Shown: piece after piece, positions 52,487 to 61,546 of the stretch
Numbering within the stretch: the stretch's first letter is position 1
Layout of the letters: every line of letters starts with the position of its first letter
Assembly: GCA_029961105.1 (NCBI GenBank)
Contig: JASBVO010000028.1
Location: 1-64,000, forward strand
DNA from: Micrococcus sp.
Lineage (GTDB): Bacteria > Actinomycetota > Actinomycetes > Actinomycetales > Micrococcaceae
Direction: 5' to 3'
Length of the DNA stretch: 64,000 nt
Position numbers and translations under genes: made by a program
The notes under the pieces: generated by a model
Told to the model about the DNA's origin: nothing
Database searches by the model: none
The model's input: the letters and a program-made list of their open reading frames with translations, nothing else

Positions 52487-53797
52487 TCAGGCCGGACCGG
52501 CGGTCCCGACCGGGCGGTGGCGGCCGGGGACCAGGTCCTCGGTGCCGGACGCGGCCTGGACGTCACGCACGGTGCTGAACCGCTCGTCGTCGCCGGCGCC
52601 GGCCTGGTCGGCGGCTGCGGCGAGGTCCAGGTCGAAGCTCTCGTGCCGGATCCGGTAGTCCACGTACAGCAGGGCCGTGACACAGGAGAGGAACGCGCGG
52701 GTGATGGCGTTGACCAGGGCCGTCACCACCAGGCTCACGATCATCCACACCCGGGCGGACTCGAACGCCTGCTGGGCGGAGCCGGGCTCGACGAAGGGGG
52801 CGGTCAGGCCGCTGACCATGGACAGCGGGGTGGTGATCACGGAGGCGATGACCCCGACGATGATGGACACCAGCAGGACGATGCCGAAGGTCCGCCACCA
52901 GTGGCCGCGGGTCAGGGACCAGGACCGGCCGATGGAGCGGAACGAGCCGTGCTGCTCCACCGCGACGGCCGCCGGCGCCAGCAGGACCTTGACGTAGACC
53001 CACACCCAGACGATGACCAGGCCGAGGGACAGGACGAACAGCAGGATGCCCATCACCGCGGTCGTCGTCGTGTCCCCGGCGGCGGCGCCCGCCACGAGGG
53101 CGAAGAGCAGTCCCACGAAGACGAGCATGGTCACGAGACCGGCGAGCAGGTAGAGCCCCCCGAGCCCGGCCAGGGACCAGGCCTGCCGTCCGGTCAGGCG
53201 CCAGGCCTGGCCCAAGGAGGTCTTCAGCCCGGCGGCGGCGCGCAGCACCACGATCGACAGCACGCCGTGGGCGATGATCCCGGTGAACAGGGTCACCAGG
53301 GCGGCGAGCATGAGGACGCCCAGGGAACCGAAGAACTGGCCGAAGTACGGGCTGGCGGTGGGATCGCCGGCGAACGGGTCCTGCCCGGCCTCCTCCAGCA
53401 TGACCAGCTCGAACATCGCGTCGAAGAACGACGTGGCGGCGAAGGCGGTCAGGAGGATCTCGATCAGCGCCACGATCAGCGCGGTGCCGAAGACGGCCGC
53501 GGCGTTGCGGCGGATCGTCGAGAAGGCGCCGCCGAGGAGGTCGCCCAGGGACAGCGGGATCAGCGGGATGGTCCCGGGGCGGCGGGATGCAGTGCCGTAG
53601 CCGGGCTGCTGGACGTGGCCATAGGGGGACTGGTTCACTGGCAGCCCATAGGGATCGTGGGCGGCCGGCTGGGGCTGGGCGTACGGACCGTACCCGGGGC
53701 CCGGCGTCGGCGCGCCCCAGCCGGCCTGCTGGCCCTGGCCGTACGGCGGGGGCTGGTCCCGGTGGTCGTCGTCGCGTGGCTGGTGCTGTTGGTCCAC
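52487..53797 (-). CDS. Multi-pass membrane protein (glycerophosphoryl diester phosphodiesterase membrane-domain-like)
   Basis: The 436-residue protein starts with a 90-residue Gln/Pro/Gly/Tyr-rich cytoplasmic stretch (VDQQHQPRDDD). About six membrane segments follow (for example ALIVALIEILLTAF, VLMLAALVTLFTGIIAH and VSIIVGVIASVITTP). IPLIPLSLGDLLGGAFSTIRRN is a typical start for the family also annotated as a membrane domain of glycerophosphoryl diester phosphodiesterase; no phosphodiesterase active site is present. GTG 53797 has GAGGGG eight bases upstream. It heads the minus-strand MoxR operon and is divergent from mtrA. Confidence 0.8.
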   Translation of the reverse strand: MDQQHQPRDDDHRDQPPPYGQGQQAGWGAPTPGPGYGPYAQPQPAAHDPYGLPVNQSPYGHVQQPGYGTASRRPGTIPLIPLSLGDLLGGAFSTIRRNAAAVFGTALIVALIEILLTAFAATSFFDAMFELVMLEEAGQDPFAGDPTASPYFGQFFGSLGVLMLAALVTLFTGIIAHGVLSIVVLRAAAGLKTSLGQAWRLTGRQAWSLAGLGGLYLLAGLVTMLVFVGLLFALVAGAAAGDTTTTAVMGILLFVLSLGLVIVWVWVYVKVLLAPAAVAVEQHGSFRSIGRSWSLTRGHWWRTFGIVLLVSIIVGVIASVITTPLSMVSGLTAPFVEPGSAQQAFESARVWMIVSLVVTALVNAITRAFLSCVTALLYVDYRIRHESFDLDLAAAADQAGAGDDERFSTVRDVQAASGTEDLVPGRHRPVGTAGPA

Positions 53798-53917
53798 CGG
53801 AAGATCCCCTCGTGAAAGTTCCTGGTCATGTCCCTGCGAGATCACCGGGGCAGCGCGAAACAGCACGGCACACCCCCGGCAGCACCGACTATATCCGTCC
53901 TCGCCCCGCTGGTCGGA

Positions 53918-53923
53918 TAGGGT
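53918..53923 (+). promoter_or_regulatory. Predicted -10 hexamer upstream of mtrA
   Basis: TAGGGT ends seven bases before ATG 53931, the start of a short leader ORF, and 107 bases before the mtrA start. It matches TANNNT; no -35 is clear. Confidence 0.4.
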
Positions 53924-53930
53924 GGGACAG

Positions 53931-54026
53931 ATGGCCGACCGGGCCGGTCCTGTGGGCCACCGTGCGGCTCCGGCGGCCGGGGAGTGCGGCCCGTCCGGAC
54001 GAGTACCTGAGGCAGGGGAGGAATGA
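53931..54026 (+). CDS. Possible 31-residue leaderless leader peptide before mtrA
   Basis: ATG 53931 opens a 31-codon frame that stops at 54024-54026, four bases before the mtrA start. Its last codons (GGG GAG GAA TGA) overlap the mtrA ribosome site GGGGAGG, so translating it would affect mtrA initiation. The peptide begins MADRAGPVGHRAAPAAG. Short open frames are frequent in GC-rich DNA, so this may be chance. No homologue is known to me. Confidence 0.3.
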   Translation: MADRAGPVGHRAAPAAGECGPSGRVPEAGEE

Positions 54027-54030
54027 TCCG

Positions 54031-54708
54031 GTGAAGGCCAGAATCCTGGTGGTCGACGACGACGAGGCACTGTCGGAGATGATCGGCATCGTGCTGCGCA
54101 ATGACGGCTTCGAGCCGACCTTCTGCGCGGACGGCGCCCAGGCGCTGGACATGTTCCGTTCCACGCGGCCGGACCTGGTCCTGCTGGACCTCATGCTGCC
54201 GGGCATGGACGGGATCGAGGTCTGCAAGGCGATCCGCGGGGAGTCGGACACCCCCATCGTCATGCTCACCGCCAAGTCCGACACCTCGGACGTGGTGCGC
54301 GGCCTCGAGGCCGGGGCCGATGACTACGTGCCCAAGCCCTTCAAGCCCGCGGAACTCGTGGCCCGGGTCCGGGCCCGGCTTCGCGAGGGCGAGCAGCGCG
54401 CTCCGGAGACGCTGAAGATCGCCGACCTGACCATCGACGTCGCCGGTCACCAGGTGGCCCGCGGGGAATCCTCCATCCAGCTGACCCCGCTGGAGTTCGA
54501 CCTGCTGGTCGCGCTCGCCCGCAAGCCCTGGCAGGTCTTCACCCGCGAGATGCTGCTGGAGGAGGTCTGGGGCTACCGGCACCAGGCGGACACGCGGCTG
54601 GTCAACGTGCACGTGCAGCGGCTGCGGTCCAAGGTGGAGAAGGACCCGGAGAACCCGCAGGTCGTCCTGACCGTCCGTGGCGTCGGATACAAGGCAGGCC
54701 AGAGCTGA
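54031..54708 (+). CDS. mtrA: Response regulator MtrA
   Basis: MtrA is the OmpR-family regulator of the actinobacterial MtrAB system that controls cell-wall and division genes. The receiver domain has the acidic triad ILVVDDDEAL, phosphoacceptor Asp53 in LVLLDLMLPGMDG, and the switch Lys in DDYVPKPFKP. The C-terminal winged helix has LTPLEFDLLVALARKPWQVF and RLVNVHVQRLRSKVE. The sequence is highly conserved with mycobacterial MtrA. GTG 54031 follows GGGGAGG with nine-base spacing; the nearby ATGATCCGGTGA is not in frame. mtrB follows directly. Confidence 0.96.
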   Translation: MKARILVVDDDEALSEMIGIVLRNDGFEPTFCADGAQALDMFRSTRPDLVLLDLMLPGMDGIEVCKAIRGESDTPIVMLTAKSDTSDVVRGLEAGADDYVPKPFKPAELVARVRARLREGEQRAPETLKIADLTIDVAGHQVARGESSIQLTPLEFDLLVALARKPWQVFTREMLLEEVWGYRHQADTRLVNVHVQRLRSKVEKDPENPQVVLTVRGVGYKAGQS

Positions 54709-54709
54709 G

Positions 54710-56482
54710 TTGACCCAGGGCCCCGTGTCCGCCCCAGAGCAGGCGGAAGCCGACAGCCCCGGCCTCGGGCCCAGGGCCCGGGACGCGGCCGGCAGGGCCC
54801 GGCGCGCCCTCCGCCGCCGGTGGGCCGCCTCGCTGCAACTGCGCACGGTGGTCATCACCGCCGTGCTGACCATGGTCTCGGCCGCGGTGCTGGCGCTGTT
54901 CCTGACCCAGCAGATCACCTCGGGCCTGTTCCAGTCCCGCTTCGACCAGGTGGAGGCCGAGTCCAACCGGGGCCTGAGCACGGCGCGCGCGATCTTCGGC
55001 AACAGCGTCTCCTCGGACCCGGACGACACCGTCCAGCTGGTCGAGGACACCCTGAACTCCCTGGCCGGCCAGACCGGTGCCACCGTGAGCAGGGACCTGC
55101 TGCTGATCCCGGTCGAGCAGTCCCAGAACCTGTACGTCGGGACCCGCACCACGAACAACCTGGACGCCGACGTGATCCCCGAGGAGCTGGCCCAGGCCGT
55201 CCAGGACGGCACCGGGACGTACTCGCAGTCGATCGCGCTGCCCGACTCCGGGGGCGGGACCCATCCCGGCCTGGCGTTCGGCACCCGGGTGACCCTGCCT
55301 CCAGGGAACGTCTATGCCCTGTACATGGTCTACGACCTCTCCAGCGTCCAGCAGACCCTGGACTACCTGATGCGCGTGCTGGTGGTCGCGGGGGCGATGC
55401 TGGTGATGATGAACTCGCTGATCGCGGTCTACGTCACCCGGTCCGTGGTGCGCCCCGTGAGCCAGGCGGCGCTGACCGCCGAATCGCTGTCCTCGGGGGA
55501 CCTGAGCGTGCGCATGCCGGTCCACGGCGAGGACGAGATGGCCCGGCTGGGCACGTCCTTCAACCGGATGGCGGACAACATCCAGGACCAGATCACGCAG
55601 CTGGCGGAGCTGTCCCAGATCCAGCAGCGCTTCGTCTCGGACGTCTCCCACGAGCTGCGGACCCCCCTGACGACCGTGCGCATGGCCGCCGAGGTCCTCT
55701 ACGACTCGCGCGAGGACTTCGATCCCGTCAACCGGCGCTCCACGGAACTGCTCTACCACCAGGTGGAGCGCTTCCAGGCGCTGCTCGCCGACCTGCTGGA
55801 GATCACCCGCTTCGACGCCGGCGCGGCCACCGTGGCCGCCGAGAAGACCGACTTGCTGCACCTGGCGGCGGACGTGGTGCTGACCGCCCAGCCGCTGGCC
55901 AGCAAGGCGGACACCGAGGTCTTCCTGGTGCCCAGCGGCACCGACGTCACCGCCGAGGTGGACCCGCGGCGCATCGAGCGGATCGTGCGGAACCTGGTCA
56001 ACAACGCGATCGAGCACGGGGAGGGCCGCCCGGTGGACGTCATCCTCGGCTCGGACGAGGACACGGTGGCCATCGTCGTGCGGGACCACGGGATCGGCAT
56101 GTCCGCCGAACAGGCCTCCCGCGTCTTCGACCGGTTCTGGCGCGCCGATCCTGCCCGGGCCAGGACCACCGGCGGATCCGGGCTGGGCCTGTCCATCGCC
56201 ACCGAGGACACCCGACTGCACCACGGCCGGCTCGACGCCTGGGGAGAACCCGGCGAGGGTTCCGCCTTCCGGCTGACCATCCCCCGGCACAGCGGCGGTT
56301 CGGTGGGCGAGGACTCGCCGCTGCAGCTGCCGCCGGAGTACACGGAGGACCAGCGACGCCGGCCCACGGACATCGAGAGCACCGAACCGGAGGGGGCGTC
56401 CGGGCACGGGATGCCGAACCGGATCCACGAACAGGCCCTGGTCCAGCCCCCGCCCGAGAAGCCGACCGAGGAGGTGCGGTGA
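54710..56482 (+). CDS. mtrB: Sensor histidine kinase MtrB
   Basis: MtrB senses the envelope and phosphorylates MtrA. A basic N-terminus and a first membrane segment (VVITAVLTMVSAAVLALF) precede an extracytoplasmic sensor of about 150 residues. A second membrane segment (VLVVAGAMLVMMNSLIAVYV) is followed by HAMP. His314 in SDVSHELRTPLTTV is the phosphorylation site. The ATPase has NLVNNAIEHGEGRP (N box) and VRDHGIGM and SGLGLSIA (G boxes). The start is TTG 54710 or GTG 54725; TTG is used because of the ribosome-like AGGCAGG upstream. The stop overlaps the lpqB start. Confidence 0.94.
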   Translation: MTQGPVSAPEQAEADSPGLGPRARDAAGRARRALRRRWAASLQLRTVVITAVLTMVSAAVLALFLTQQITSGLFQSRFDQVEAESNRGLSTARAIFGNSVSSDPDDTVQLVEDTLNSLAGQTGATVSRDLLLIPVEQSQNLYVGTRTTNNLDADVIPEELAQAVQDGTGTYSQSIALPDSGGGTHPGLAFGTRVTLPPGNVYALYMVYDLSSVQQTLDYLMRVLVVAGAMLVMMNSLIAVYVTRSVVRPVSQAALTAESLSSGDLSVRMPVHGEDEMARLGTSFNRMADNIQDQITQLAELSQIQQRFVSDVSHELRTPLTTVRMAAEVLYDSREDFDPVNRRSTELLYHQVERFQALLADLLEITRFDAGAATVAAEKTDLLHLAADVVLTAQPLASKADTEVFLVPSGTDVTAEVDPRRIERIVRNLVNNAIEHGEGRPVDVILGSDEDTVAIVVRDHGIGMSAEQASRVFDRFWRADPARARTTGGSGLGLSIATEDTRLHHGRLDAWGEPGEGSAFRLTIPRHSGGSVGEDSPLQLPPEYTEDQRRRPTDIESTEPEGASGHGMPNRIHEQALVQPPPEKPTEEVR

Positions 56483-58230
56483 ACACGTCACGGACGACTC
56501 GACGAGTGGCGCCACGGATCGCCGGCCCCGGCCGGCGATGGCGGTGGCTGGCCATGCTGGTGGCCGCCCTGTTGGTCCTCGGCGGCTGTGCCCGGCTGCC
56601 GCAGAGCGGGCCCGTGGGCACCTCCGAGCCGCTGCCCGGCAACGACAACCAGGTCAATTACACCTTCACCCCCGCGGGCCCGGCCGAGGGGGCGAGCCCG
56701 GAGGAGATCATCCGGGGCTTCCTCACCGCCGGCACCGGGGTCCAGGACGACTACGCGACGGCGCGGGAGTTCCTCGCCGAGGACGCCGCCGCCGCCTGGG
56801 ACCCCGGCGCCAGGACGCTGGTCTACACCTCGGAACCGACCCTCGTCCCCTCCGCCACCGACAACGTGTACACGGTGCAGATGGAGGTCGAGTCGGTGGT
56901 GGACGACCGCGGCATCATGAGCCGCATGCCGCCGAACACCACCGAGGCGGCTGAGTTCGAGGTGACCGAGGAGGACGGACAATGGCGGATCACCCGGGCG
57001 CCGGCCGGCGTCGTGCTGGAGACCACCCAGTTCCGGGCCCTGTTCGGCTCCCATGAGCTGTACTTCTACGACCAGTCGTACCTGTACGCCGTCCCGGACG
57101 TGCGCTGGTTCCTGAACCGCCCCGGCACGGCTGCGGACATCGTCGATGCCCTGCTGGACGGCCCGGCGCCCTACCTGGAGGGGGCGGTGCGCACCGCCTT
57201 CCAGCCCGGGTCCGAGCTGGCCCGGCCCTCCGTGCCGGTCAGCGATGGCGCGGCCAAGGTCGACTTCACCCGGCAGACCTTCGAGGGCGCCGACGCGCTG
57301 ACCCGGCGCCGGATGCAGCAACAGCTCGAGCTGACGCTGGGCGGGCTCAACAACGTCACCTCCGTGGACCTGTCCGTCGACCTCGAGCCCATCGACCTCG
57401 GCCCCACGCCCGACGCGTTCGTGGCCGCCCGCGTCAACCCCAGCGTCGGGTCCACCCAGGTCGCCGTGGCCGATGGGCAGCTGGTCTACTACGAGGGCGA
57501 TGCGGCCGTCCCGGTCGGCGGCCTGAAGATCGACGCCGAGGCGCCACCGGTGCTGCCGGCCATGAGCCTGGACGGCACCAGGTTCGCCTTCCTCAACCCC
57601 GCCCGGGACCAGATGCGCACCGCGGACACGGACGGTTCCCAGCGGCTGGTGTTGCAGGGCAAGGACCTGACCCGGCCGAGCTTCGACCTGTCCGGCTGGG
57701 TCTGGACGGTCGACCACTCACAGGGGACCCGCGTGATGGCCATCGACGTCGGGGACGGGGGCGCCGGCAAGGAGGCCACCCGGGAGATCAGCGCGGAGTG
57801 GATCGGCGACCGCGACGTCTCGGCACTGAAGATCTCCCGGGACGGGACGCGGGCCGCCATCGTGGCCGGGGAGGGGGAGTCCAGCCACCTCTACCTCGCC
57901 GGCGTCATCCGCGATTCCGAGGGCGTGCCGCGCGGGCTGGGCACCCCGGTGCGGCTGGAGCCGACCGTGCCGGTCAGCGACGTCACCTGGCTCTCCGACC
58001 AGGAGCTCGTGGTGGCCGCCACCAGCCCCAATGAGCCGGTGGAAGCCCAGGTGGTCGGATTCGACGGCTCTCTGCGCACCCTCAAGCCGTTGCTGGGCAT
58101 GACCGGTTTCTCGACCGGGCCCGGGGACAACCCCATCTACGCCGAGACCGCCGAGGCCGTGCACGCGCTGGCCGGGTCCACGTGGCGCTCCCAGGCCGGA
58201 GTGGCCGAGGACCTGGCCTTCCCGGGGTAG
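56479..58230 (+). CDS. lpqB: MtrAB-associated lipoprotein LpqB
   Basis: LpqB is the lipoprotein partner that modulates MtrB. A signal peptide ends in lipobox LVLGGC with Cys37 as the lipidated residue. Two GerMN-like regions follow (about 40-330), including SVVLE-type strands and RRMQQQLELTLGGLNNV. The C-terminal half is a beta-propeller-like domain (PAMSLDGTRFAFLNPARDQM and ALKISRDGTRAAIV). At 583 residues it has the usual length. GTG 56479 overlaps the mtrB stop (GTGA), so the three genes form one operon. Confidence 0.95.
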   Translation: MNTSRTTRRVAPRIAGPGRRWRWLAMLVAALLVLGGCARLPQSGPVGTSEPLPGNDNQVNYTFTPAGPAEGASPEEIIRGFLTAGTGVQDDYATAREFLAEDAAAAWDPGARTLVYTSEPTLVPSATDNVYTVQMEVESVVDDRGIMSRMPPNTTEAAEFEVTEEDGQWRITRAPAGVVLETTQFRALFGSHELYFYDQSYLYAVPDVRWFLNRPGTAADIVDALLDGPAPYLEGAVRTAFQPGSELARPSVPVSDGAAKVDFTRQTFEGADALTRRRMQQQLELTLGGLNNVTSVDLSVDLEPIDLGPTPDAFVAARVNPSVGSTQVAVADGQLVYYEGDAAVPVGGLKIDAEAPPVLPAMSLDGTRFAFLNPARDQMRTADTDGSQRLVLQGKDLTRPSFDLSGWVWTVDHSQGTRVMAIDVGDGGAGKEATREISAEWIGDRDVSALKISRDGTRAAIVAGEGESSHLYLAGVIRDSEGVPRGLGTPVRLEPTVPVSDVTWLSDQELVVAATSPNEPVEAQVVGFDGSLRTLKPLLGMTGFSTGPGDNPIYAETAEAVHALAGSTWRSQAGVAEDLAFPG

Positions 58231-58325
58231 TCCGCGCCACTGCACAGCGGACCGGTGCCGGGGCGTCCTCCACCACCGGTCGTCCGGGCTCGGTGCCGGG
58301 GAGGCGCCGACGGCAGGATGGCCTC

Positions 58326-59195
58326 GTGACGCCGTGGACCCACTCCCTCGCCGCCGGGCTGGACCGGGCGCTCCAGCCGCCGGCCGTCCGTCGGGCCGGA
58401 CGCGCGGCGCGGGAGCTGGCCGGGCTGCTGCTGCCGGTGGACTGCGCCGTGTGCGGCCTCCGGGACGGTGCCGTCTGCCCCGAGTGTGCGGGCCAGCTGG
58501 CCGGAGCGCTGCTGCGCCCGTTCCGCGCCGAGCGGGACGCCGCCGCGTTGCCGTTGGTGTCCGCCGGTCCCGACGCCGGTCCCGTCCCGCTCGCGGTCGT
58601 GGCCGCGGGCCGGTACGACGGCTCCCTGGCGCGGGCGCTGCTGGCGTTCAAGGACCACGGCCGCACACCGGTCGGGCGCCACCTGCGACCGGCGGTGCAC
58701 CGGGCCCTGGCGGCCGTCCCCGCCCTGGTCACCGAGCGCCCGCCGGGCGGGCCGGGGGTGGCACCGGCACTGCTGGTCCCGGTCCCGGGCAGTGCGGCCG
58801 GGTTCCGGCGGCGCGGCTACGACCCCGTGGCCGAACTGCTGACCGGGCCGCTCCCGCCGGGCTGGGAACTGGCCCCGTGGCTGCTGCGCCCCGCCCGGCG
58901 CCGCGCCGGTCCCGGGGCAGGCCTGGGACGGGGGTCGTCGTCGGCCAGTCACGCCGGCACGGCAGCCACGCTGCGCCGCCGCCGCAGCACCGGACGGTTC
59001 CGCGCGACCGACCCGGCCCGGTTCCCGGGGAGCCGCAGCGTGGTCCTCTTCGACGACGTCATGACCACCGGATCCACCCTCGCCGCCGCCTGGCACGCCC
59101 TGGACCGGGTGGGCCGCAGGCCCGTGGCCGCGGTGGTCCTGGCGGCCGTGACAGCGCCCGGCGCCCGGCCCTCCGGGGGACTTAACTCCCCGTGA
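58326..59195 (+). CDS. ComF-family phosphoribosyltransferase-like protein
   Basis: The 289-residue protein has an N-terminal zinc-finger-like part (VDCAVCGLRDGAVCPECAG, four cysteines) and a C-terminal PRT fold with the PRPP loop VVLFDDVMTTGSTLAAAW. ComF proteins function in DNA uptake in competent bacteria, but many actinobacterial members stand near lpqB and hpf with unknown role. GTG 58326 is chosen; AGGATGG lies about eight bases upstream. It is 95 bases after lpqB, without a clear terminator between. Confidence 0.87.
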   Translation: MTPWTHSLAAGLDRALQPPAVRRAGRAARELAGLLLPVDCAVCGLRDGAVCPECAGQLAGALLRPFRAERDAAALPLVSAGPDAGPVPLAVVAAGRYDGSLARALLAFKDHGRTPVGRHLRPAVHRALAAVPALVTERPPGGPGVAPALLVPVPGSAAGFRRRGYDPVAELLTGPLPPGWELAPWLLRPARRRAGPGAGLGRGSSSASHAGTAATLRRRRSTGRFRATDPARFPGSRSVVLFDDVMTTGSTLAAAWHALDRVGRRPVAAVVLAAVTAPGARPSGGLNSP

Positions 59196-59210
59196 AGAAC
59201 GGACTAGGCT
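59182..59210 (+). promoter_or_regulatory. Candidate promoter of hpf
   Basis: TTAACT (59182-59187) and TAGGCT (59205-59210) are separated by 17 bases and overlap the comF stop. This leaves a leader of about 140 nt before hpf, in line with a stress-controlled gene. The match to consensus is moderate. Confidence 0.4.
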
Positions 59211-59358
59211 GGTGGTGCGGAACCCGGGAGGGAACCGTCAGCCGGCGGCAGGAAGGAGGAGTTCTTCCCGCCGCCGATGTGCATTAAGGGGCCGGTCGGT
59301 ACCCCGGTCCCCGTGCAACACCACTGTTCGGATGGCCGAGAGGCCCTAGGAGGACATC

Positions 59359-60039
59359 ATGACCATGGACGTCAGCTTCGTTGCCCGCAACGTGTCGATC
59401 CCGGACCGGTTCCGGGACTACGCCCAGGAGAAGTTCAGCAAGGTCGAGCAGCTCGCGCAGCGCGCTCAGCGGCTGGAGATCAAGGTCACCAAGCAGTCCA
59501 ACCATCGCCATTCGGGCCAGAACCTCACCGTTGAACTCACTGTGCAGGGCAAGGGCAAGGTCATCCGGGCCGAGGCCCAGTCCGACGACAAGTTCGCGGC
59601 CTTCGACCTCGCCTTCGGCAAGCTCCTGGAGCGCCTGCGGCGGCTCCGCGACCGGCAGAAGGACCGCCAGCACCAGCGCCTCTCCGTCGCCGATGCCACG
59701 GCCGCCCTTCCGGTGATCGACCCGGACCGGTCGCTCGTGGACCAGGTCAAGGAGGAGCAGGCAGCACAGGAGGGAGCATCCGCCGACCAGAACGGCGAGG
59801 TTCCCGTGACGATCCGCAAGAAGGTCTTCCCGGCCCAGCCCATGACCGTGCACGACGCCGTGGACGCCATGGAGATGGTGGGCCACGATTTCTACCTCTT
59901 CGTCGACGCGGAGTCCGGACACCCCTCGGCGATCTACCGGCGCAAGGGCTGGACGTATGGCGTCATCACCCTCGACGCCGAGCACCCGGATGCCGAACCC
60001 CGGGAGGAGGAGATCGGGTACCGGGCGGCGGCCGTCTGA
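59359..60039 (+). CDS. hpf: Ribosome hibernation-promoting factor, long form
   Basis: Long HPF binds the 30S subunit and makes 100S ribosome dimers in stationary phase. The N-terminal ribosome-binding domain covers about 1-100 (DVSFVARNVSIPDRFRDYAQ, VELTVQGKGKVIRAEAQSDD). A charged linker follows, and the C-terminal dimerisation domain (about 145-205) has RKKVFPAQPMTVHDAVDAME and GHDFYLFVDAESGHPSAIYR. At 226 residues it is the long type. ATG 59359 has AGGAGGA upstream. A hairpin terminator follows. Confidence 0.95.
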   Translation: MTMDVSFVARNVSIPDRFRDYAQEKFSKVEQLAQRAQRLEIKVTKQSNHRHSGQNLTVELTVQGKGKVIRAEAQSDDKFAAFDLAFGKLLERLRRLRDRQKDRQHQRLSVADATAALPVIDPDRSLVDQVKEEQAAQEGASADQNGEVPVTIRKKVFPAQPMTVHDAVDAMEMVGHDFYLFVDAESGHPSAIYRRKGWTYGVITLDAEHPDAEPREEEIGYRAAAV

Positions 60040-60061
60040 GGCCCACCGCACCGCTTGAGCG

Positions 60062-60091
60062 CAGTGCCCGTCCCGGCAGGGGCGGGCACTG
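60062..60091 (+). terminator. Terminator after hpf
   Basis: A 13-bp stem with one G-T pair (60062-60074 with 60079-60091) and loop GGCA lies 22 bases after the hpf stop. No T-run follows. Confidence 0.7.
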
Positions 60092-60141
60092 TCCCTGTCC
60101 GGAGGACCGAGGACCACGAAGATCACGAGGACCACGTACCC

Positions 60142-61437
60142 ATGACGCCCACTCCGCCAGTGCTCAGTGCCGCCGAGGCCCGGCGCACCGCCCTGGCCGC
60201 CCAGCTGCTCGACCGCCCGCGGCGTCCCGGCCCGGTCAGCGGCCGGCGGATCAGGACGGTGCTGGACAGGCTGAGCGTGCTGCAGATCGACTCCGTCAGC
60301 GTCCTGGCCCGGGCGCACTACGTGCCCGTCTACAGCAGGCTCGGCCCGTACGAGACGGCGAGGCTGGACCGCTTCTGGCACCAGGCCCCGCGCGACTGGA
60401 CCGAGTACTGGGCCCACGAGGCCTCCCTGGTGCCGACCCGGCTGCGGCCTGCGCTGGTGGCCGTGCAGCGCCGCACCTGGATGGCGGCCACGGACGTGGA
60501 CGCGCAACTGCGGGAGGAGCTGTCCCAGCGGATCCTGTCGCTGCTGGAGACCTCGCGGCCCCTGACGGCACGGCAGGTCGAGGCCCGGCTGGGGGACCAC
60601 GGCCGGCATGAGGGGAACTGGGGCTGGAACTGGTCCGTGGTCCGGCGCATCCTCGAGGACCTCTTCGCCTCCGGGCGCATCGCCAGTGCCGGACGCACTG
60701 CGCAGTTCGAGCGCCGGTTCTTCCCGGTCTCCCGGCTGACGGCGCACGTGGGCGAGCCGGACGCCCACACGGCCGCGACCGAGCTCGTCCAGGCTGCCGC
60801 CCGGGCCCTGGGCGTGGCCACCGAGGCCTCGCTCGCCGACTACTACCGCATCCAGGTCAAGGCCGCCGGGGCCGCTGCCCGGGACCTGCACCGCGAGGGG
60901 ATCCTGGAGCCCGTAGGCCTGCCCGGCCCCGGCCTGCGGACCGTGCCCGCGTGGCGCCACGTCGAGGCCGCCACGCCCAGGAGGGTCACCGGCCGGACCC
61001 TGGTCAGCCCCTTCGACCCGCTGGTGTTCCACCGGCCGCGGGTGGAGGAGCTGTTCGGGGTCCGGTACCGCCTGGGCATCTACACCCCCGCGCCGAAGCG
61101 GACCCGCGGCTACTACTCCCTGCTGTTCCTGCTGGGGGAGCGGCTGGCCGCCCAGGTCGACCTGAAAGCCGACCGGGAAGCACGGGTGCTGCTGGTGCGG
61201 GGTGCCTGGAGGGAGGACCCCGCCGGGCTGCCCGGCGGGACCGGTGCCCGCGCCGCGGGCGAGGCCGGTGCACTGGGCCGGGCGGCCGACGTCGGGCACG
61301 TGGCCGGCGAGCTGGCCGCCGAGCTGGGGGAGCTGGCCCGGTGGCTGGCCCTGGAGGACGTGGCCGTGGAGCCCGCCGCGGACGGGGACCTGGCGCAGGA
61401 GCTGGCCGGTGCCTTGAGGAAGCTCCAAGGGTTTTGA
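60142..61437 (+). CDS. YcaQ/AlkX-like winged-helix DNA glycosylase (HTH_42)
   Basis: The 431-residue protein matches the HTH_42 (YcaQ/AlkZ-like) family that unhooks DNA interstrand crosslinks. The N-terminal part has the catalytic-type motif LQIDSVSVLARAHYVPVYSR, with Gln-x-Asp rather than the Gln-x-Gln of AlkZ, which points to the YcaQ subgroup. EYWAHEASLVPTRLRPAL and NWGWNWSVVRRILEDLFASG are conserved in the family. The C-terminal 70 residues are Ala/Glu-rich and variable. ATG 60142 is chosen; GAGGACCACG upstream is a plausible ribosome site. The gene lies between hpf and secA, with its own terminator upstream. Confidence 0.88.
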   Translation: MTPTPPVLSAAEARRTALAAQLLDRPRRPGPVSGRRIRTVLDRLSVLQIDSVSVLARAHYVPVYSRLGPYETARLDRFWHQAPRDWTEYWAHEASLVPTRLRPALVAVQRRTWMAATDVDAQLREELSQRILSLLETSRPLTARQVEARLGDHGRHEGNWGWNWSVVRRILEDLFASGRIASAGRTAQFERRFFPVSRLTAHVGEPDAHTAATELVQAAARALGVATEASLADYYRIQVKAAGAAARDLHREGILEPVGLPGPGLRTVPAWRHVEAATPRRVTGRTLVSPFDPLVFHRPRVEELFGVRYRLGIYTPAPKRTRGYYSLLFLLGERLAAQVDLKADREARVLLVRGAWREDPAGLPGGTGARAAGEAGALGRAADVGHVAGELAAELGELARWLALEDVAVEPAADGDLAQELAGALRKLQGF

Positions 61438-61440
61438 TCG

Positions 61441-61489
61441 TAGACTGTGCTGGTAACCCGGGCCGGCGCGCCGGATCGCCCCGGGTACC
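61441..61489 (+). promoter_or_regulatory. secA leader: -10-like hexamer and leader hairpin
   Basis: TAGACT (61441-61446) fits TANNNT. From the predicted transcript start an interrupted inverted repeat can form: ACCCGGG (61456-61462) pairs with CCCGGGT (61480-61486), with outer pairs across a one-base bulge and an inner GGCGCGCC palindrome. It ends about 57 bases before the secA start. Confidence 0.3.
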
Positions 61490-61546
61490 CAGAGCGCAAC
61501 GCACAACGACGCACCCGGGACACCGGGGAACAGGGAGTCCAGGCAC

